NCBI GenBank assembly: GCA_027627225.1
Contig: CM051036.1
Location: 40,867,926 to 40,931,925, forward strand
Direction of reading: 5' to 3'
Source of the DNA: Congeria kusceri
Lineage: Eukaryota > Mollusca > Bivalvia > Myida > Dreissenidae
Length of the DNA stretch: 64,000 nt
Shown here: positions 1-11,900 of the stretch, piece after piece
Position numbering within the stretch: position 1 is the first letter of the stretch
Layout: every line of letters starts with the position of its first letter
Notes under the pieces: generated by a model
Told to the model about the DNA's origin: nothing
The model's database searches: none
The model's input: only the letters and a program-made list of their open reading frames with translations
Made by a program: the position numbers and the translations under genes

Positions 1-1068
1 ACAATCTGCTCTACTGTAGCGAGTTCAACACACTCACGATAATTCTAAATTTAGCGCGAGTTTAGCAGCCGGAGTATAGCTGTTATAATATACATGCATC
101 CATTAGTGTCCAGAGAATCGTACGAGCGAATATTTCAATAAATGGGGTATTTGTGTTTATAAACTTACTGTGCATGTTACTTTGAAATCGAATGGCGGTT
201 GCGTTCTATTAAGAATTAAATAGAATTGCACATTTCTATCAACTTCTCCAGTAGATGTTAATCAACCTATAAAAAGATATCTTTCAATAAATAAAGTGTG
301 GTGAAATAAGTAACGGAATACGTCAAAATGTTACTTTTACTTCATTTTCGTAGCATTAATACATTATTTGCAATACCAATTATACACAGAAACCCTTGAT
401 ACATCATATTCCTACCGAATATAATTTTAAATCGCCATTCTAATGAAATTTTATGTTTGTGTTATCAAAAATGGAAGTCATCATTATTTCAAATGCGCTG
501 AATGCTCCCTGAAGATTGCTTTTCATAAGGATACACATTTTGCTTTTCATAAGGATACACACTATACATGATTAACTGACTGCGAAATGTGTATGTATTA
601 TGCATAGATAACTTCCCAGATGAAGGTAGGGTGTATTACTTAAGAATAACTAATATTCTGATACAGAATAATTTTCATTCATTCCCGCAATTATTTTCGT
701 ACATTGTTAATTTGTTAAATTTGGCTGACAAATTTATATAATAATGATGTTAACGTAAATTATTTAGGTTATTCATGTATCACTGATGAAAACATGGGGC
801 GGTATGATCGGTTTATTCACGGTACAAATATTAATAATTATTGAATTAATCACACATTAATTTTGGGATACGAGAAGTTTTCTTATGATGCTAAAAAAAT
901 CTGGGGTCCGAGAAGTCGCCTTGTCTAGGTGGGGACCGAAAAATCTGGGGTCCGAGAAGCCACGTAACCGATCATCTTGGCCCTCTTGTAGTATGTTTAG
1001 GGTAAAATGATATCTCATTATTAATGTCAAAGCCGATTGTCTTTTTTAAAAGACATTTCTTGTTTCTT
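1..1068. repeat. Dispersed ~1-kb repeat, copy 1 (left edge may be cut)
   Basis: About 1 kb is recognisably the same sequence, in the same order and orientation, as 38300-39313. Shared landmarks are the stretch around 50-170 (AGCAGCCG, ATACATGCATC, CAGAGAATC, TTTCAAT.AATGGGG), the CTTCTCCAGTAGATGTTA at 243, and the repeated AAATCTGGGGTCCGAGAAG text near 897-960. The right end has a stem TGTCTTTT/AAAAGACA at 1039-1056 followed by TTTCTTGTT. No coding potential is seen; the short open frames here have no recognisable protein features. Confidence 0.7.
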
Positions 1069-2789
1069 GTTGTTTCGTGTATGCCAACAGTTCAGAATGA
1101 AATATTTGGTTAGTTGTTTCTTTTTCGCTGAAAGATGGCATCTTGTTTGCTTCATCACATTTTTGACAACACCCCAAAGGTCTTGTGATAATTGGAGTTG
1201 CATATCCATGAACTCCTGTACAACTTCCTTGCCCCACTTTAACACAAGCACTTTTTCAACAGGGTATTCCTCGCTGAAGCTAAATCACAAGGGTACAGTT
1301 TGTTGATGGGCACACTATCTTTTGCATATGGGAATATGCCAGACTTTTGTTAGGCAGACTATATATTTAAAAGAGTCTTAGCTTTCAGGTATGTCCTGTG
1401 TGCTATTACTTGCAATTGTCATATCTATGGATTTGTTGGCCGATGTGTTGTGTTATAACTGCTGAACATTCTGTATTGTAATACATCTTGAATGGACCAA
1501 AACTGCCCACATCTGGAGTAATAGGGAGGTGTGCACAGGCAAAATAAAATGAATAAGGTTGTGTTTCTATGCTCATTCTATGGTAGCCAGAAAAACATGT
1601 GCAGCGTGCCTGTCGTATATTTGCACTTCATAACTCTTGATTTGGATTTGTTGTTATACTATTGACATGTTGTAGGAAGTTGTTTAAATAATGTTGGAGT
1701 ATCTCTTGATTAACCTACCTAGAGTCTGACATCACACAAGATGCACTCACATTCATCAAGGCAGGATCAAACTGCTTTTCTTTCATTACAAACAATGGTG
1801 GTAAAGCATTGCTGTCACCTGATTGCATTAACACACCCAATTAGTTTTGTGTGGCCCTTTGCCTTTCTTCCTATTGAGGCTATTATGTTGATGTTTTGAT
1901 GTTATTAATGCATATTGAAGATCAAATGTGACTTGTCTTAAAAAAAAGCTTATGAGCAAGAATTTTTGTAAATATATATTATTCTCTGAACATTTAAACA
2001 TTGTATTTAAAAACAAAATCTTTATTTTTAGATCGTAATAATACGCCCTGCGTAGGTCACATTTCTTGTACTGGCATAAACATTCAGTGTGTCAAACAAT
2101 AGTCTTTTTACACTAAACCGGTAAACGCACTAGTTCTTCAACAATGTATGTACTCGATTGTTGGCCATTTTGCCATCGACACGTATTTCGTCCTTTTATC
2201 TCCTCTTCAGTATATAAATAAAATTATAACTAATTTGACGTATATGAATCTTGGAAAGCTTGTTTTGCCTCTACAAATGCTACTTTGGGTTTCATGAACA
2301 TCAGCCAATTCAGCACAATCGGACCACCTCATTTAAAGAAATTCCAAGAAAACTAACAAAAACAAATTATTTCAAAACATCATCCCTACTGGTAATGACA
2401 TTGACCGATTTCTTAAAAAGCACCTTTATCATAAGAAAATAATACAAAATGTGTAAATTGTGCTTACTGTTTACCAAATATTTACTCCACCGGACCACTT
2501 CTCAGGTTACCACCTGACATTTTTTGGACACCTGGGAATGAGGTAGTCCTGTGAGTCTCCTGACAGTGTTCTATCTGAGTCTAAAGTTTGTGCATGAGAA
2601 ATGTTATTTATATAAGTTCACTTTTATTTTCATCGTTGTCAATAACATACCAAACATTTTCAAGGGACTTCTTCACAGATTTTAGTATTTTTTAAACCTT
2701 GCCATTTAATGTCTTATTTACTTGAAATACCAATTCATCTGAGCTAAATTACTCAAGTATAATAATGAGAAAAGCATAAAAAAAAAGTT
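1069..2789. other. No gene seen
   Basis: AT-rich sequence with only short chance open frames. I see no exon-like frame bounded by splice sites, no protein motif and no clear repeat family. Confidence 0.5.
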
Positions 2790-2868
2790 ATGCCAAAGGG
2801 GATCAAACCCACTACCTCCGGATCAAGAGTAACACGCAAACTGCTCGGTCAATCTGATTTATATACAT
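2790..2868 (-). repeat. tRNA-like relic (possible SINE head)
   Basis: On the minus strand the order is GACCGAGCAGTTTGCGTG, then CTCTTGATCCGGAGG, then GGGTTTGATCCCC. This resembles a tRNA D-arm, anticodon arm and T-arm, the last being a good B box. The D-arm lacks the usual A-box text and no acceptor stem is evident, so this is probably a decayed tRNA-derived element and not a working tRNA gene. Confidence 0.35.
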
Positions 2869-2880
2869 GTCCGTTTAATT

Positions 2881-4952
2881 TTTAGCTCACTTGAGCACAA
2901 CATGCTCATGGTGAGCTTTTGTGATCGCCATTTGTCCGTCATGCGTCGTCAACATTTACCTTGTGAACACTCTAGAGACAACATTTATTGGTCAATCTTC
3001 ATGAATCTTGGTCAGAACATTTGTCCCAATGATACCTTGGTCCAGTTCGACACTGGGTCATGTGGGGTTAAAAAATAAGGTCACTAGGACAAATTGAAGA
3101 AAAAGCTTGTGAACACTCTAGAAGTCACACATTTTTTGCCCAATCAACATGAAACTTGTTCTTATAATATCTTGGCCGAGTTAGAAAATGGTTCCGGTCC
3201 GTTGAAAAACATGGCCGCCGGGGGGGGGCAGTTTTCCTTATATGGCTATAGGAAAAGCTTGTGAACACTCAAGAAGTCAAATTTTTTACCAATCAACATG
3301 AAACCTGCTCAGAACCTTTGTTCTTATGATATCTTGGCTGAGTTTTAAAAATGGTTCCGGTCCGTTAAAAAACATAGCCGCCAGGGGGGGGGGCAGTTTT
3401 CCTTATATGGCTATAGGAAAAGCTTGTGAACACTCTAGAAGTCATATTTTTTGCCCAATCAACATGAAACTTGCTCAGAACCTTTGTTCTTAAGATATCT
3501 CGGCAGAGTTCGAAAATGGTTCCGGTCCGTTGACAAACATGGCCACCAGGGGGGGGGGGGGCAGTTTTCCTTATATGGCTATAGGAAAAGCTTGTGAACA
3601 CTATAAAAGTCACATTTTTTGCACAATCAACATGAAACTTGCTCAGAACCTTTGTTCTTTAATGTCTTGGCCGAGCTAGAAAATGGTTCCGGTCTGTCAA
3701 TAAACATGGCCACCATGGCGGGGCTGGGGCAGTTGTCCTAATTGGGTTATAGGAAAAGCTTATGAACACTCTGGAAGTAAGTCACATTTTTTGCCCAATC
3801 AACATGAAACTTGCTCAGAACATTTGTTCATATGATATCTTGGCCAAGTAAGAAAATGGTTCCAGTCCATTGAAAAACATGGCAGCCAGGGGCAGGGAGG
3901 GGGTTCAGTTTTCCTTATATGGATATATTGAAAATGTTAAAAAGCATGTGAACACTCTAGAGGCCACATTTGTATCCCAATCATCATGAAACTTTCTCAG
4001 AACATTTGTCGCAATGATATCTCGGACAAGTTTGAACTCGTGTGACATGTGGTAAAATACTAGGCAGTGTTCATTCTGGGCCGAGTTGCAGGTGGGCCAA
4101 TGGCCCATCAGCCAAGTGCGCCATTGAAGGATTTTCTCGGCGGCGACAAATTATTACCATAATTATTTCTCATATTACTTTTTTTATGTTTTTTACAATG
4201 TCAAAAAACATCAAATTACTCTTTTCATCGTACAATAACCATGAAAATTTATCTAACCAGCCTTTCTGAAATTTGTGACTGCCAACCTTTTTGGAAGATT
4301 TATCAGTAACCGTTTTTTTTTCAACAAAACTTGCAGATGAATTACGGGTACAGCCGAATCAACTGAAGTTTTCTGGCCCTCATTTTCCACGGTGTTCGAT
4401 GTTCTCTTTATCTGCTTTCCGCTTTTACAGCTTTTTTTTTTTTTAAATCAAGTTAAAGTGCATGTAAATTTCAGACAGCACTGTAATCAATTTGTGATGA
4501 TGTAAGCGAGGTCAAATGGCGCGTGACCTTATTCGCCAATGAAATCGCTAGTTATAAAACAGTGCACGCGCGGTAGCCAGGCAACAGTTAATTTCTACTA
4601 ACAATCAGGCTATGCAATGTTTACAATTTTCAATACCATTTTGGATGATTTTCATGCGAAAAAAATAGCCTGCAGATGGAATTTTCTATGCGCCTGTTAT
4701 ATTTATCATGCGCCCAAATGGCGCATGGACAGTATTTTTGCTGCACCCATTTATTATTTTTTTGCGGGAATTCCGCAAATGCGCGGCCCAGAATGAACAC
4801 TGACTAGGTCACCAGGCCAAATTGAAAAAAAAGCAAACGTGCGAACAATCTAGAGGCCACATTTTTAGCCGAATCATCATGTTACTTGCTCAGAACAGTT
4901 TAATTCCTTAGCCCCTCAGGTGAGCGACCTAGGGCCTTATGGCCTTCTTGTT
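2881..4952 (+). mobile_element. Block R1: tandem-unit element ending in stem-loop plus CTTGTT
   Basis: It begins TTTTTAGCTCAC with a GAGCAC/GTGCTC-like hairpin and ends GGGCCTTATGGCC then TTCTTGTT. Inside are about eight units of roughly 150-170 bp, each with GTGAACACTC, then TCAACATGAAACTTGCTCAGAAC, then TGGTTCCGGTCCGTT; see 2961, 3109, 3259, 3424, 3593, 3757, 3946 and 4833. G-runs of 8-12 appear at the end of several units. Block R1b (43975-45317) is the reverse-complement relative. A separate element is inserted at 4065-4802. The open frames are translations of the repeat unit. Confidence 0.75.
4065..4802. mobile_element. Nested terminal-inverted-repeat element with 6-bp target duplication
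   Basis: The ends are CAGTGTTCATTCTGGGCC and its inverse GGCCCAGAATGAACACTG. ACTAGG sits directly on both sides (4059-4064 and 4803-4808). Removing the 738 bp plus one ACTAGG restores the sequence found uninterrupted in the related block at about 44105-44140. That related copy acts as an empty site and proves the insertion. No transposase frame is visible, so the element is non-autonomous. The superfamily is uncertain. Confidence 0.8.
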
Positions 4953-5159
4953 GGGAAATAGTACCAGATCTGAAATTGGGAATTTTTCAATGTAAAATAA
5001 ATAAATGTTGTTCTCAGTTGCAATTTACATAGATCAGTTGATAAAATTGCAATACTGCATAACCATTTATATTCTTCGGCATGAAATGTTGTGTTGTTGT
5101 TTTTTTTAATGACAATTTTGTTGGCACTTAAATTCATGGATTTTTAATTTTATTAATAA

Positions 5160-6322
5160 AAAACAAGGCTTGTCACAGTATGTGACGTATGCCCCTGAAG
5201 CATATGCTTGTCAGAGGAAGGCAAAACAATGTCAGAGTACAATTTTATGCCTGCACAAGTATCTTAAGATTTCAGCAACACAGCTGTTTGTTGTTGTGAC
5301 ACACTGCCTCATAATGATGGTCATTCCCACCATGTTATCACATTCCTTACATGTTGGCAAAAATGATGCTTCCTACAAAAAGTTCATTCTAATATTGTAC
5401 CTTTTAAGTGTAACTTGGACCCACAGACCTTGACCGAGGAGCATGTAAGTGGTATGTGAGACATAATCTGGTTATGGGAAAAAATAATCAGAAGTAATAT
5501 TAAAAGCCTTCAAGGCTTTGGAAGTTATAGAGCTGAAAGAAAATTCCTCGACATTTGACCTTGAATTGTGACCTTGACCTTTGACTGAGGACCATGGGAG
5601 TTGCACATGACACATCGCCTGGTCATGGGAAATAATAATCTGAATTAATATTAAAATCCTTCCAAACGTTTAGAAGTTATGGTGGAGAAACAGAAATCCT
5701 TGACTTTTGACCTTGAATTGTGACCTTGACCTTTGACAGACGTGCATGGGAGTTGTATGCGACACATTGTCTAGTCATAGAAAATAATAATCTGAAGTAA
5801 CGTTTAAATCCCTCCAGACGTTTAAAAGTTATAAAGTGGAAACAAAAATAATTGACCTTTGACCTTGAATAATCATGGGGAATAATCATCTGAAGTTATA
5901 TTAAAATCCATTCAGGCATTTAGAAGTTATGGAGCGGAAACGAAAATTCATGACCTTTGACCTTGAATTGTGACCTTGACCTTTAACCGACGAGTATGGG
6001 AGTTGCACACAACACATTGTCTGGTCATGTGTAATAGTAATCTGAAGTTATATTAAAATTAATCCAGGCGTTTAGAAGTTATGAAGCGGAAACGAAAATT
6101 CATGACCTTTGACCTTGAATTGTGACCTTGACCTTTGACCGACAAGCATGGGAGTTGTATGGGACACATTGTCTAGTCATGGGGAATATAATCTGAAGTT
6201 ATATTAAAATTCATCCAGCCATTAAAAAGCGAGGAAACAAAGTCTGGACAGTCGGACCCACACACCCACCACAGACAGATGGTGCGACTACTATATGCCC
6301 TCCTTCGGGATCATAAAAACAT
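5160..6322 (-). mobile_element. Block R4: AACAAG stem-loop element with ~147-bp tandem units
   Basis: It starts AACAAGGCTTGTCACAGTA with a perfect stem GTCACA-GTA-TGTGAC at 5173-5187. From about 5500 to 6240 it carries roughly five units containing TTTGACCTTGAATTGTGACC, TGACCTTTGAC, GACACATTGTCTGGTCATG and TTTAGAAGTTATGGAGCGGAAAC. It ends near GCCCTCCTTCGGGATCATAAAAA. The start is repeated in inverse at 7540-7622. Confidence 0.65.
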
Positions 6323-7189
6323 CTAGAAATGCGTCAATCGTATTGCTGTTTTATGTTTGTGACACCTCACGATCATAAACGGAGCGTCCCCGCGGTAAGT
6401 GGGCCCCATCATTGACCTGTCAGATAAGCAATAGACCCTTGTTATAAAATAAACACGGCACGTCACTGTGGGAGGTAGGGTCCGACTACAAATGTGTTAT
6501 TTAAACAATGGGCCCGTCGCCTGCCAAAAGCCATCATAAAACGTGGTCCACGCTTTTTGCATGGATAGTGTTTACTATGCACATAGATCTTTACAAGACT
6601 ATATGAAAGAAGTTAGGCAGATAAATCGGATATGTCAAGTGTCAATAAGGTACACAGTATATATCACTGGAGCCTCGTTTGGAGTGTAAGCAGATTAGAT
6701 AGGGGCTACTTGTCACACAAAAAATAAACTGGATATTAAACTTATTCATGTATGATATAAATGCACATCATGTTTCAGGTAATGTATTTATCATAAACAA
6801 ACTCTTATACTTCATTTAACTACTATAAACATTATATTAACATTGTCTTCATGTAGGTATACTTCCAAGAAAACTACATCTTAGAACGCAAATTTGACCG
6901 AAAAAAGAAAGCTAGCCGAATAATAATTAGTTGGAAACTTAAATTCTTGGTTCGTTCCATCCTCGAAATCAACCAAAATTAGTGCCCCACGATTATTAAT
7001 GGTTTTGCATTATGTATCTAAATGTCATTGTGAATTTTAATATTTTTGTTCTTGAAATATTTCTTGTTCTAACCAAATTATGTAGTTGAGCGGAATTAAT
7101 TTTTACAATTGGAAAAAATATACTATATTTTGCATTGGGAATGGGTCAGATATTCTGACCCGTGAGGCGTATAGTAAAAGGCTGATAGA
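6323..7189. other. No gene seen
   Basis: AT-rich spacer between two related repeat blocks. No supported exon, RNA gene or repeat family. Confidence 0.5.
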
Positions 7190-7622
7190 GGACGTTGAGA
7201 GGAAGTGCACAGTACAAGGACCATAACTTATTTTAATATTTACTGAGTTATTGTCGTTTGCTTTCTTTTGTGCAGATAATTACTACCTTAGTATTGAAGG
7301 AACACCACATATATTGATACAGGACATTGAGAGGAAGAGTACAAGGACCATAGCTCTTTCTTCAATATTTATGGAGTTATTGCCCTTCAGTTAATTTTCT
7401 TGTGCAGCGCATAACTCCATTAGTATTGAAGTGATTTAAAAATAAAACAACATATATTGATTGAGGATGTTGAGAGGAAGTGCAGAGTACAAGGACCATA
7501 ACTCTTTTTGTAGGAAGCATCATTTTTGCCAACATGTAACTGACATTGTGTTGCCTTCCTCTGACAAGCATAATGCTTTGGGGGCATATGTCTCATCCTG
7601 TGACAAGCCTTGTTCATTGTTG
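7190..7622 (+). mobile_element. Block R4b: inverse relative of R4
   Basis: Two to three units of about 120-130 bp contain GAGGAAGTGCACAGTACAAGGACCATAACT. They are followed by TTGCCTTCCTCTGACAAGCAT and the end CTGTGACAAGCCTTGTT. This last part is the reverse complement of the first 75 bp or so of R4 at 5162. The internal units differ from those of R4, so only the terminus is shared. Confidence 0.6.
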
Positions 7623-8571
7623 TTAACGTCCACTGTGTGTTATATCCCTATAAAAAAATATTCCACTTGTATATAAAAATAGAATACTTTTCCTTGTTAT
7701 TAATTTCCAATCGCATATAATAAATTCGGAATCCGAAACGCCTATCCGAATTGTACTGTTCACATGACGTAAGGACTAATTCTATTTACAATTTATATGC
7801 AAATGTATTTCATGTAAATCCTTTGTTCTGCTAGACAAGCGCGTGAAAATTATGCTGACATGTAAAACGTCACGTCATCGGCATGGAAAGCGTGGGTTTA
7901 TTGTTTGCCATATAAAAACTTTGTAGTGCAGATAACATTGAGATCTTTACTTTTGTAGCGCATAACAACAAAATTAGGCATCTATAACGCGAACGTTGTG
8001 CAGTTAACATTTCCTCTTAAACAAAAAAGAAACAATTACGACATACAGTTATTCGGCTGCTAATTTAAAGCGACAGTAGTGACAGAACGTTGTCATGGGT
8101 GGCACGTGCGCTGTAAGCTGATGACGTCAAACTGTTGGATATCGCAGAATAACGGATCATGATATAGCGGATCTGCAGTGTATTTCGCTTCTTTATGTAC
8201 AGTTTTCTTATATTTTTGGGATCCGTGGAAATATGTCAATCAGTGAACAGGTCCCTTTAAATCTGAACAAATCAGCTGTTTGCCCTTCATGCTTCTTAGT
8301 TTAATTTTGCATGTTATTCTATTGCACAATAACATTTGTTTGCACACAACATTCTAATCAACATTCCATGGTGAACAACTTGCACTTGAAACTTAAGTTT
8401 TAAGTAAATTGTATTAGTTTTATTTTGTTTGTTCACATGGTATGCATTTTCAACAACTCATTGTCAAATGATTAAGATATTTAATAATGTGGTGGATACC
8501 ATGAGTGAATTAACAATTTCAACCATTTTCTCCTTTGGTTCAAATTGCCTCTTTGTTCATTGTACATGTAC
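7623..8571 (+). promoter_or_regulatory. Spacer upstream of gene 1; possible promoter-proximal motifs
   Basis: No coding frame is supported. It contains a consensus E-box CACGTG at 8103-8108 and a consensus CRE TGACGTCA at 8122-8129, 20 bp apart. They lie about 0.8 kb upstream of the splice acceptor of the first coding exon of gene 1. A non-coding first exon and promoter must lie upstream of 8921, and this region is a candidate. No TATA box or initiator could be assigned. Confidence 0.25.
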
Positions 8572-8914
8572 TCATGTTCTTTTTGCCAGGCCCTGCTAGA
8601 TCAGTTGGTAGAGCGCTGGACTGTCAATCCGGGGTTAGTGAGTTCGAGCCCGAGCACAGCCACATAACTTGTGTGAGGATTAGTCATGAAATTATTTCTA
8701 CAGCTATTCTCCCCCTACCTCTGATTCAAGTTGGGCAGTTGTCAGTTACTGGCATAAGTATGTACACTTATAACTGGTAAACCGCTTAGATCGGCTAAGC
8801 TTGCCCAGAAAAAGTGTGCGTAGGTTAACTGACCGCCGTGATATGACTAAATTACTGTTAAAAATGGCAAAAATCCAAACAAACAAACAAAACAAACAAA
8901 TCATGCTCTTTTTG
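8572..8914 (+). mobile_element. tRNA-derived SINE with 14-bp target duplication
   Basis: The head has an A-box-like TCAGTTGGTAGAGCGCTGGA (8601-8620) and a B box GTTCGAGCCCG (8642-8652). A body follows with GGGCAGTTGTCAGTTACTGG and GACCGCCGTGATATGAC, a central domain I associate with widespread animal SINEs (MetaSINE-like). The tail is CAAACAAACAAAACAAAC. The flanking repeats are TCATGTTCTTTTTG (8572-8585) and TCATGCTCTTTTTG (8901-8914), with one mismatch. The right-hand duplicate forms the pyrimidine tract of the acceptor at 8919-8920. Confidence 0.85.
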
Positions 8915-8999
8915 TTGCAGGTAAACGGTGAAACCTAGGTCTAGATGTGAAACTGTGGATGCATCATGTTATAAAAACATTGTGTGAAAACGATTTCCA

Positions 9000-11900
9000 A
9001 TGGCGTCTGAATCTGATACTGATAGTCGAACATTTGATAAATGGGATGATCATGAGTCTGTAAATGAAAAGGATCAGGAGCAAAATGCAGGCAGTGACCA
9101 GGATACTAAAAGTGAGAAATTTGTTGAAGATTTCTCCTGGTCTGTAAATGAGAAATACGATGACATGCAAACTGCAGATTCAGGATCAGCTAGTCCAAGT
9201 GAGAGCATGCCACTTTCTATGCCCAAAAACTGGATGCAGGTAGAGCGGCTAAAGCAATTACAAAAACAAATGATGAAGCAGAAAATGTTTTTCAGTTACA
9301 ACCGAGAAAAGAAAGAAAATCATGAAAATAATGAAAGCACAAATTCTGTTTCAACACATGATGACTCGGATACTGGAAACATGCCAAGTGAAAGTGATGA
9401 ATTAAGTTGTGAAGATATAGATACTCCACTGTACATTGCTGATGAACCATGTTTTGATGATGATAAATACATGTGTGGTTATGATGGTGACACAGATGAT
9501 GACGGTCATAGGTCATATGATCCTCCAACCAGTATTAGACAAAACACAGAAAAGGTATCAAAAGCCAAGCAAAGCAATACCAGTTCCCATGTAAAAAGTT
9601 ATAGAAAAGAAAATCTGAATATAGATAGGCAATTAAAAATTGGTTTCAATGACAATTACCCGATCAGCCAAGATATGGATGTATCACAGGATTTGGAACC
9701 ATTGTCAGCTATAGCCATTAATAACTCATTAAAGGATGTAATCGCATCTATTGGTTTAAAGACTGTCAATTTGCCAGTAGAGACGATGGAAAGAAAATCA
9801 GTTTGCACAAAAAATGGTGAAGGTTACAGTGATGACATTCAAAATGTAAACACAACTGTGACTGAGTCAACGAGCAAAGAGCGATGTGCATTTAATGTTA
9901 TTGATGAACTAAAAAATACTCTTCACAATAGAATGTCAGCTTCAGGGAAGAGTTTTCGAATCTCAAAATATGCTAGTCCACAAAAAAGTGATGAGACTGT
10001 ATGTTGTGAAATGGAAAAGAAAATACTTGACCTACATAATCATCAAACACAAGATCAAAGTAGCGGAAAACCTATGAACAAACTTAGTATGACTAGTGTA
10101 TGTGATCATCAAACTTTTTCAGCCCAACATTACTTGGAAGAGTTGAATAGAGAGAATTGCAAACTAATCGGGAAATTAAGCAACATGCCTTCAGATGTTC
10201 AGACAGTTAATAGACAGATTTCCAAATTTGAAAATGAAAACCATGATGACTTGAAAAAGCTTGAAATACTTAGAAGAGAAATGGTGATCAAACAAAATTT
10301 ACTTGAATACCTGCAAAGACTTCAAGATAAAAGCAATTCAAATGCCAACACAATTCAGTCAAGTAGTAAATTTATCAGTGAACAGTTTCTGAAGACTTTG
10401 CCTAGTATGAATATAGCTATGAGGATGGCATTGATAGATCAGTTGAAGAAAGCTTCTGAAACTAAGCCTGCTGTGGAAACTGGTCCCAATGAGGAAAATG
10501 GGTCAAAAATTGATGACTTAATTGAGAATCCACAGTTAACGAAGACTGTTAAACAAGAAGTAGGTGATGAAGGGTTCTCTAATAATAAAAAGACTGCAGA
10601 TGCCATTGAAGTAGTTGCAGAATGTGGGTCATATACGCAAAATTTAAAGAACAATACTAGAAACTTGGACTCTGTTTTTTTGTTTAATAAAAATGTAGAA
10701 CAGAATGTTCAGACAAAAAATGATATTCATGCTAGCATACAACATAAAGTTTTGAAAGAAAACTATCAGAAGTCTGTGAGAAGTACTGATTCAGACCAAA
10801 ATCGGAATGAACAAAATCAGATACCTCAGGAACAAAACAAGGCATTGCTTTCTGAGAAAGTGGCTTTGTCAGTGAGCTTACTTCCAACTGTTGTTTCGGT
10901 GAATACTACCTACATTGTTTCCCCTACTCAGAGCACAGTGCAAAACTCAAGACCACTATTGATTTTGTCAGACAACAAAAGATGTTCTTCAAATGTGCCT
11001 AGCAACATTGTTTACCAGAATATCACCCAACCACTTGGAAGTCAGAAACAAATGACCAATAAAAGTGAAAATCAGTCCCAAATCATGTACAATGTTAGAA
11101 ATAGTACACCATCAACAGGAATAGTGTCAGCTACCAACCCTGTGGTTCGCCACCCAGTCGCTTGGTCCCGTGTGGTTGGAAGTGGTCAGCAACAGTTTCT
11201 TATTTTTTCAGCCCCATCATCAACTGCTGAAATGCAAAAGACAATGTCACTTGCCTCTACATGTCCATCAATTCCTATTGCAAGAATAGCTGTTGCTCAG
11301 CCCCAGCCACTTACTTCATTGCTGCTTTCAACTAAAACACCAAAGTGCAGTGTCAGCCCATCCTCTGTTGGATCCAAAAAGTCTTTGCCAGCATCTTTGT
11401 TGAATATCTCGACTGGTAATGCCCAAGAAAATGCTAACGGTGCTGGCCCAACTCACAGTACTGTCTGGACATCACTGACAGCCCCAAATGTATTCAAGCT
11501 TGTTAATCAAGCTACTGGAAATTCAATACTATTGAGGTGCCCATTGATTGTTAAAAATAAAAACTGTAACCCAGAAAGTTCTCGATCAGTATGTCAAGGA
11601 CGAGGTCCACTACAAGATTCCCCTGCAGGAAGTAAAAGTTCTGTCAGTTATAGTACAATCATTAAGCAGTACCCAACAACAGTGTCATTTAATGGGCAGA
11701 ACGTTACACGGGTAACTGACAAACCACTTGCTGCTCAGAGTCAGTTGCTGCCAGTAGTTGTAACTGGCTGTAAATCTTCTGCAGTCCCTTCAAAACCATC
11801 CCCTGCATCTGTTGTTAGCTCCATGGACAGTCATATTGCTTTGTCCAGAAAGAAAATAGACAAAATTAAACTTGCTGGTAAAACCAAGAAATTAAAACCT

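Noticed and set aside
2884..4952. Canonical Helitron
   Set aside because: A hairpin near the end is present, but the end reads CTTGTT and not CTRR followed by T. The 5' TC end and AT insertion site could not be shown.
5569..6140. Regularly spaced repeats considered as a CRISPR-like array
   Set aside because: A eukaryotic context with units of ~147 bp and no unique spacers; these are ordinary tandem repeats.
8590..8665. Functional tRNA gene
   Set aside because: A and B boxes are present, but the acceptor stem is not closed. The sequence continues into a SINE body with a tail and target duplication.
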